Source: CAJWLW01 sp963580095 | GTDB lineage: Bacteria; Verrucomicrobiota; Lentisphaeria; JABSQK01; CAJWLW01 | DNA length: 28,093 nt | Direction: 5' to 3' | Assembly: GCA_963580095.1 (NCBI GenBank) | Contig: CAUZJQ010000019.1 | Span: forward strand, 1 to 28,093 | Part shown: piece by piece, positions 23,670-28,093 of the stretch | How positions within the stretch are numbered: position 1 is the stretch's first letter | How the letters are laid out: the number at the start of each line of letters is the position of its first letter | The notes under the pieces: generated by a model | What the model saw: the letters and a program-made list of their open reading frames with translations, nothing else | The model's database searches: none | Told to the model about the DNA's origin: nothing | Program-made: the position numbers and the translations under genes

Positions 23670-25655
23670 TTATTCTTTCGGTTCCCCACGGGGCGGTGGG
23701 CCGTCGAAGGTGTGGGCGTCGATGTTGGCCTGGAAATAGCCCTTCATCACATCGGTCGGTTCGGTTGTCAGGAAAAACGACTTTTCACCATAGAGCCAGG
23801 CGTATTCGCCGGACACCATGAAGGCGTGCTGCAGGGCGCGCCGGTGATTGTTGTAGTCGCGGGCATTGACCGTGGCGTCGGTGTCGCTCCAATTGCCGGT
23901 GTCGGCCCAGATGCCGCTGGCGAAACTGAGCTTGTGCTTGAGTGCGCGTACGCTGCAGAGGCTCTCGATTGCGTCATCGTACATTTTGCGGACATTGGCG
24001 ATCGGCCGGTAGTCGGTCCTCGTGTAGGTCAGTTCGTTGCCGGCGATCATCATGGCGTTCTTGTCGAGACCGAGCAGCATGCCGTCGAGGAACGCGGGGA
24101 ACAGGCCGTTGTGATTTTGGTCGAGCGGTCCGTTGCCCAAGCGAGCTGTCCACTCGTACAACCCCGGGAGTACCAGGATGCGGGCGCCGGGGAACGCGGC
24201 GCAGACTGTGCGGGCGTATTGAAAGCCGCGCTGCCGCACCTGCGCCCGCACCTCGTTGAATGGGCGCGGGGCCTCTTCACCGTCGAGCTTGTAGCTGCCT
24301 TCGCGGTAAACCGGATATGAAAACGGAATATGCCAGGTGCCGTTCGCATGGTGCCCCCTGTATTGCTCGCCGTCGAACAGAATGCCGACGAACCCGCATT
24401 CTTTTGCAATGCGTGCGTGCAACCCAATGTTGTGCAGGAGGATCTCCCAGTCCGCGTCGTTGAACCAGTTCTGGCAGCGGGTTCTCGGGCCGTCCCACCA
24501 GACTGCATAGGATGACCACAGGAAGTTGTCGGTGAGACGTCCCCAGTCTTCGACAGACTGGAAGGCCTTGATCTCCGGCTCGAACTCTTCGTAATGGCGT
24601 TTTTCCAGCCCCCACCATTGGCCGGTCATATTGGTGCCTCGCGCCGGGACTGGCGGGTTGTGTGTGGCCATCGAAAAAATCATGCCATCGAGCCCGGTAT
24701 CCTGCCATATTTTTACCTTGGCTGGCAGGTCAGTCGCGGCGATTGATGGTGAATGCAGGAGCCGGCTGCACAGTTCGCTGGCGCAGCGGATGAGTTTGCG
24801 CTGGCCGGAGAACAAGGACTCGGGCACATAGGGCGGCCCCTCGGTCGCTTTGGATTTGATCTCGATCACCTGGCCGAAGGGAATGACGGCTTCGGCACCG
24901 TGGGTTTCGTTGACGGCCAGGTGATAGGCGGCGATCTCCTCCGCGGTCAGCACGCGATCGTATACGGCCAGCTCGTCGATGGCACCGTGAAAAACCTGTT
25001 TCAGCGAATCCGGGTCGTTGATGTGGCCGACATAGATTGCCCGGACCTTGATCTCGACATCGCGTGCCTTGTCCAGGTCCGCCCTGACACGCAGCTTGCC
25101 ATCGACGTAGACCTGCACGTTGCTGCTCTTCGCCGCGGTGTCCCACGTGATGACGAGGTGAGTCCAGCGGCCGTTGATGATGCCGGGATTGACGAGCGGC
25201 TGATTGTAATCTGCTCTGCCCTCCTTGCCGGAGTGTACGAACAGTTCGGTGCCGGAAAAACCAACCTGTGTGGTTTTCGAGAAGTAGATATCGGCGTCCC
25301 GGTTGCCGGTCAATTGGGTGGTGCAGAAATTGAGCAATCGGCGAGCACCAACTGACGAATCGCGCCGGATCCACATCGACACAGAAATCTGTTTGCTGGC
25401 GACGTCGAGACCGTTGATCGTGATACCGTCGGCGTCGCCGTCGAGAGCGAGGGCCTCCCCGACACGTCCGGTACCGAGCGTTGCCTCGAGAATTTGGCAG
25501 GTTGCGCCACTGCCACTCTTCTCCGCCACTGCCGAGCCATCTATATCTGCTGCATCGAACGCCCAGTAGCCGACCGGGTCAGCCGGAGGGGGGGTGGCGT
25601 TGAGGGTGGTGCTGAGGATCAGCAGAAGACATGTGGCGACAAGTGAAAATGGCAT
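23670..25655 (-). CDS. Secreted LamG domain protein with a C-terminal barrel-like glycosidase region
   Basis: The ATG at 25655 starts a signal peptide (MPFSLVATCLLLILSTTLNA) and is preferred to the in-frame TTG at 25709. The product is 661 aa. Residues 27-248 are a complete LamG-like domain (PVGYWAFDAADIDGSA, GEALALDGDADGITI, SVSMWIRRDS, GRWTHLVITWD, VQVYVDGKL, GAIDELAVYDRVL). The remaining ~400 residues have an alternating pattern consistent with a TIM barrel, including DTGLDGMIF, GFVGILFDGEQYRG (Asp428 and Glu430 as acidic candidates) and ARILVLPGLYEW. I do not recognise a glycoside hydrolase family. It is the first gene of the operon; the RraA-like ATG follows its stop by 34 nt. Extracellular or periplasmic polysaccharide binding or cleavage is the likely role. 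Confidence 0.75.
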   Translation of the reverse strand: MPFSLVATCLLLILSTTLNATPPPADPVGYWAFDAADIDGSAVAEKSGSGATCQILEATLGTGRVGEALALDGDADGITINGLDVASKQISVSMWIRRDSSVGARRLLNFCTTQLTGNRDADIYFSKTTQVGFSGTELFVHSGKEGRADYNQPLVNPGIINGRWTHLVITWDTAAKSSNVQVYVDGKLRVRADLDKARDVEIKVRAIYVGHINDPDSLKQVFHGAIDELAVYDRVLTAEEIAAYHLAVNETHGAEAVIPFGQVIEIKSKATEGPPYVPESLFSGQRKLIRCASELCSRLLHSPSIAATDLPAKVKIWQDTGLDGMIFSMATHNPPVPARGTNMTGQWWGLEKRHYEEFEPEIKAFQSVEDWGRLTDNFLWSSYAVWWDGPRTRCQNWFNDADWEILLHNIGLHARIAKECGFVGILFDGEQYRGHHANGTWHIPFSYPVYREGSYKLDGEEAPRPFNEVRAQVRQRGFQYARTVCAAFPGARILVLPGLYEWTARLGNGPLDQNHNGLFPAFLDGMLLGLDKNAMMIAGNELTYTRTDYRPIANVRKMYDDAIESLCSVRALKHKLSFASGIWADTGNWSDTDATVNARDYNNHRRALQHAFMVSGEYAWLYGEKSFFLTTEPTDVMKGYFQANIDAHTFDGPPPRGEPKE

Positions 25656-25698
25656 GGGCACTGGGATTCCGTGATTTGAAAAGATGCAATGTACCGTT

Positions 25699-25712
25699 GA
25701 TTTGTTCAAATC
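25699..25712. promoter_or_regulatory. Short inverted repeat upstream of the LamG/RraA/BNR operon, possible operator
   Basis: GATTTG (25699-25704) and CAAATC (25707-25712) are perfect inverted arms around TT. On the minus strand the element contains TTGAAC, a possible -35 box, 45-60 nt before the operon's ATG. Another GATTTG half-site lies at 25673-25678. Regulatory function is a guess from position and symmetry. Confidence 0.3.
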
Positions 25713-25775
25713 CGAACGAATACAGCCTCAAATCGCCCATAACCAGTCTTCAACCAGAAGCATGTCATTGTTACA

Positions 25776-25811
25776 GCAAAAACGCCCTGTTGCGGTTGCG
25801 ACAGGGCGTTT
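25776..25811 (-). terminator. Rho-independent terminator of the small secreted protein gene
   Basis: AAACGCCCTGT (25780-25790) and ACAGGGCGTTT (25801-25811) form a perfect 11-bp stem with a 10-nt loop. On the minus strand the stem runs into TTTTTGC, the expected U-tract. It starts 25 nt after the stop of the gene at 25836-26417. Confidence 0.85.
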
Positions 25812-25835
25812 CGATGAATTTGACGTGAATTGGCC

Positions 25836-26417
25836 TCAGAGCTGTTCGCCGATACCGGAATCCTCGATTGCCTTAATCCGTTGGCTACTTGCTTTGCGGG
25901 CTTCTTCGATGCGCTTTATACGCGCTTCTTGCATCCTCTGCTCCGCTGCTGTGCGGACACCGCGATTCTCATAAATCACATTGACCTTGCCGTTCTGCCC
26001 GGACATGACGTGAAGAAAAATCATCGCTTCCTGTAGGGCTTTGGCGTTGTCCGGGTCGTCGTGGTATTTTTTCTTGACCATGTCCTTTAGAATTCCGACA
26101 CCGGCCTCATCCACACCTTGTTCAGGAGCTTCCGGGAGCTTGTACTCTGCGATGATGTAATAGAGATGCTTGTTGTAGTACTGATAGGTCGTCTGCATGG
26201 CCGGGCCGGCCTCCGACTGATACAGCTCAAAGTTGCCGGTCGATCGTTGGAGCTTCAGGTCAGTCACGTTGACAGCGGTATCATCCGGGCTTTCGCCCCA
26301 GATGGACTTGCCGTAGCCCTTGCAGATTGCCAGGCTGGTGCCGTCGTCCTGGGCGTTGGTGGTTACGACCAGAGTCAATACAAACACGATCGCCATCAAG
26401 AAATTTCGGTCTGTCAT
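25836..26417 (-). CDS. Small secreted protein of unknown function
   Basis: This 193-aa protein has a signal peptide (MTDRNFLMAIVFVLTLVVTTNAQ) with cleavage likely after NA. The mature part has a mixed region with YQYYNKHLYYIIAEYKLP (motif range 78-95) and a charged helical C terminus (~155-188, AEQRMQEARIKRIEEARK) that could form a coiled coil. CGGAGA five bases before the ATG is a good ribosome binding site. It is a single transcription unit with its own terminator at 25776-25811. I do not recognise a family. The AYKLP/KKKYHDDPDNAKALQE portion suggests a periplasmic sensing or binding module, but no function can be assigned. Confidence 0.75.
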   Translation of the reverse strand: MTDRNFLMAIVFVLTLVVTTNAQDDGTSLAICKGYGKSIWGESPDDTAVNVTDLKLQRSTGNFELYQSEAGPAMQTTYQYYNKHLYYIIAEYKLPEAPEQGVDEAGVGILKDMVKKKYHDDPDNAKALQEAMIFLHVMSGQNGKVNVIYENRGVRTAAEQRMQEARIKRIEEARKASSQRIKAIEDSGIGEQL

Positions 26418-26438
26418 GTGGATCTCCGAGATTTGATC

Positions 26439-26460
26439 ACAATTCGTTTTTTCGAATTGT
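26439..26460 (-). promoter_or_regulatory. Leader hairpin upstream of the small secreted protein gene
   Basis: ACAATTCG (26439-26446) and CGAATTGT (26453-26460) are perfect 8-bp inverted arms around six T (A on the coding strand). It lies 22 nt before the ATG at 26417, just upstream of the ribosome binding site, so it could be an operator or an mRNA stability element. Confidence 0.4.
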
Positions 26461-26557
26461 ATATTTCAGTGTTAATATGGTTACCTTGCCATCGTTTTTC
26501 AAGGGACGGGCTCGTTGGGATATCGCAGGTTTCGTGCCCTTTTGACAACGAGGACAG

Positions 26558-26575
26558 CGCCTCGTGAGGCGTTTT
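26558..26575 (+). terminator. Weak terminator-like hairpin on the plus strand
   Basis: CGCCT (26558-26562) and AGGCG (26567-26571) enclose CGTG and are followed by TTTT. No plus-strand gene upstream would use it, which lowers confidence unless an unrecognised RNA is made here. Confidence 0.25.
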
Positions 26576-26948
26576 CAGGATCAGATCAGGATATCGCTCG
26601 CGTTGATGTGACACCGGGCCGATAGGCGCGAGTGCGTATGTGTTGCGAGCCACCCGGCTATGTAATGGCCTCCACGGTTAAACCTGTCTACGCTGCGAGG
26701 CTCACCTATATATTGTCGACGACAAGTTCTGGAATAACAGTCTTTTTTCTCGTAGAATTCAACTGCACGTTGATCACACGGGCTGGAGCTGTAGAGGCTT
26801 GCTAATCTTCGAACGGCGTGCTCCGTGGCGTTGGTTTGTAAAGTCGAGCACAACGCAAAAGGTAGTTCGCTTTTTCGGCGGCAAGGAAATGCTACAAGTG
26901 GTTGTCCTTAAAAACTCTAAGAGGTCATGCGATAACCCTGGATTGAAC

Positions 26949-28093
26949 TCAGACATCTACTTCCGCATTGCCGGTGAATGACAAAGAATCCTCCATCCAT
27001 GTGTCCATGCGCAACACACCCTGTCGCTGTTTGTAGGCCAGACGCTGGGCTTTCGCCTGTGCCATCCGGATGGCTCGCCCGGCGAGCTGCTCGTGGGCCG
27101 GCATCTCCCGCTTCAAAGTAGCCGCGACGGTGCGCCGTACGGTGGCTGGTGTGAAGCGCATGATCAGCTCGTCTTCCAAGCTGACGAATGCCCTGGAACT
27201 GCCAGGATCGCCCTGACGCGCGGTTCGTCCGAAAAGCTGCCGATCAATGCGTCCGGATTCGTGGCGTTCCGTTGCGATAACATGCAGCCCGCCTTTCTCG
27301 GTGACGCCGGGGCCGAGCTTGATGTCGGTACCGCGCCCCGCCATGTTCGTTGCAATCGTGACGCGGTCGACACGTCCGGCTTCCTCAATGATGCGGGCTT
27401 CCTGTTCGTGTCGCACTGCATTGAGCAGCTCGAACTGTAACCCGCGAGTTTCCAGCTGCGCGGCCAGTCGTTCGCTGTTGCGGACGCTGCGGGTGCCGAC
27501 GAGGACAGGCCTGCCCCGGCGATTCAGGTCGACGATCTCCGCCGCGATCGCCTGCCATTTGTCGTCCTCACTCAGAAAAATACCATCGGGATATTGCTTG
27601 CGGATGCATGGCCGGTTCGTGGGAATGGCAATAACCGGCAGCATGTACATATGCCACAATTCGCCGGCTGCCTCGGCAGCGGTGCCGGTCATGCCCGACA
27701 ATTTATGAAAGAAACGAAAGAAGCGCTGGAAGCTGAGACGGCTCAGCGTTTCTGATGGATCGCTAACCGCCAGGCCTTCCTTCGCTTCGATCGCCTGATG
27801 CAGTCCCTGGCGCCAGGTGCGTTGCGGCATCATGCGTCCGGTGAATTCGTCGACAATGACGATTTTTCCATCCTGGATGACGTATTGTTTCTCGGGTAAA
27901 AAGAATTCACGACCGACGAGTGCCTGACGGATCAGCTCAAGGCAGCGATCTCGACCGCGCCACATACCGGGCAGCTGCTGCCTGGCTTCCGTGAGTTTGT
28001 CGGCCAGCCCGTCGTCCAGTTCGATTTCCTTGTAGCGCCGGTTGATTCGATAGTCAACGTCCACGACAAGCTCGGCGGCGAGTCGATGGGCAA
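26949..28093 (-). CDS. Short SecA-like translocase ATPase, 5' end beyond the window
   Basis: The frame is open from the right edge to the stop at 26949, about 380 codons of the C-terminal part. It shows SecA motifs in order: VDEFTGRMM, GLHQAIEAKEG, KLSGMTGTAAE, PTNRPCIRKQYPD, PVLVGTRSVRNSERL, VTIATNMAGRGTDIKLG, GGLHVIATERHESGRIDRQL and FGRTARQGDPG. Canonical SecA has GRSGRQGDPG at the last position. After that only ~70 residues follow, so the helical wing and scaffold, the linker and the zinc-binding tail of housekeeping SecA are missing. This is therefore a specialised SecA paralogue rather than the main secA. Similar short forms occur beside dedicated export systems; its partners would be upstream, outside the window. 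SecA uses ATP to drive proteins through SecYEG. Confidence 0.88.
   Translation of the reverse strand, partial: AHRLAAELVVDVDYRINRRYKEIELDDGLADKLTEARQQLPGMWRGRDRCLELIRQALVGREFFLPEKQYVIQDGKIVIVDEFTGRMMPQRTWRQGLHQAIEAKEGLAVSDPSETLSRLSFQRFFRFFHKLSGMTGTAAEAAGELWHMYMLPVIAIPTNRPCIRKQYPDGIFLSEDDKWQAIAAEIVDLNRRGRPVLVGTRSVRNSERLAAQLETRGLQFELLNAVRHEQEARIIEEAGRVDRVTIATNMAGRGTDIKLGPGVTEKGGLHVIATERHESGRIDRQLFGRTARQGDPGSSRAFVSLEDELIMRFTPATVRRTVAATLKREMPAHEQLAGRAIRMAQAKAQRLAYKQRQGVLRMDTWMEDSLSFTGNAEVDV

Larger units (their letters stand above)
26418..26948. other. 531-nt region without a recognisable gene
   Basis: Only short overlapping frames (60-90 codons) on both strands are present and none resembles a known family or has a convincing ribosome binding site. 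It contains the leader hairpin at 26439-26460 and the terminator-like hairpin at 26558-26575. No tRNA cloverleaf could be drawn. It may hold a small RNA, a decayed gene or a promoter region. Confidence 0.6.

Noticed and set aside
26581..26956. Two overlapping small minus-strand frames (90 and 60 codons)
   Set aside because: They overlap in different frames, lack ribosome binding sites and resemble nothing; one overlaps the SecA-like stop.
26900..26965. tRNA-like TTCAATC on the minus strand
   Set aside because: The flanking bases do not pair into a T-arm and no acceptor or anticodon arm can be drawn.
1..28093. CRISPR arrays, insertion sequences, phage genes
   Set aside because: No regularly spaced repeats, transposase or integrase motifs were seen on either strand.

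Overview
The window looks like a chromosomal, carbohydrate-centred region of a moderately GC-rich bacterium of the PVC group (Verrucomicrobiota, Lentisphaerota, Kiritimatiellota or Planctomycetota). Four things point there: a prepilin-type protein with the FTLIELLVVIAIIAILAAM leader and a C-terminal DGHV motif; a secreted protein with two SHD1 repeats; an S1-type sulfatase next to a GH123/DUF4091 protein; and several LamG/propeller proteins of a kind common in these phyla. This placement is inference; no rRNA or other phylogenetic marker is present except a partial, divergent SecA paralogue.

Left part (1-7375). An RsmC-like methyltransferase gene runs off the left edge on the minus strand. 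Divergent from it is a two-gene plus-strand unit: an alpha/beta hydrolase and a PL22-like oligogalacturonate lyase propeller that keeps the Q-x-x-H-x-H metal site. Converging on it is a minus-strand pair, an SDR dehydrogenase and a KdgK-like 2-keto-3-deoxygluconate kinase. Together they resemble part of a polyuronate route (oligouronide to unsaturated uronide to KDG to KDPG). A 272-nt spacer with a heptad tandem repeat and a long imperfect inverted repeat separates KdgK from a fructokinase-like PfkB kinase, which is followed by a MalK/MsmX-type sugar ABC ATPase with no permease beside it.

Middle part (7420-17663). A secreted TlpA-like thiol-disulfide protein is convergent with the ABC ATPase. 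An enolase-superfamily acid-sugar dehydratase-like gene follows on the plus strand. A minus-strand group then runs from a sulfatase through a GH123/DUF4091 glycosidase-like protein to a DegT/DnrJ aminotransferase; the last two are 2 nt apart. A prepilin-like gene and a tandem-SHD1 secreted protein are divergent around a 296-nt spacer with good promoter candidates. A decayed flavin monooxygenase N-terminus, with an early in-frame TAG, comes next.

Right part (17709-28093). A 549-aa protein appears to be a LamG lectin domain split by an inserted seven-repeat beta-propeller. It converges on a four-gene minus-strand operon: a secreted LamG plus barrel protein, an RraA-like lyase, a BNR/sialidase-like propeller and a GH31/GH36-like barrel protein. 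A small secreted protein with a strong downstream terminator is next, then a 531-nt stretch without a recognisable gene, and finally the 3' part of a short SecA-like ATPase gene that runs off the right edge.

Most of the predicted glycan-active enzymes (sulfatase, GH123, BNR, GH31/36-like, split LamG) have no visible signal peptide, while only the LamG-barrel protein of the operon does. With the MalK-type ATPase and the sugar-acid enzymes this suggests import of oligosaccharides followed by cytoplasmic breakdown, without SusC/SusD. The most unusual items are the propeller-in-LamG protein, the RraA-containing glycosidase operon, and the sulfatase with a CxAxR motif and altered metal/sulfate-site residues.
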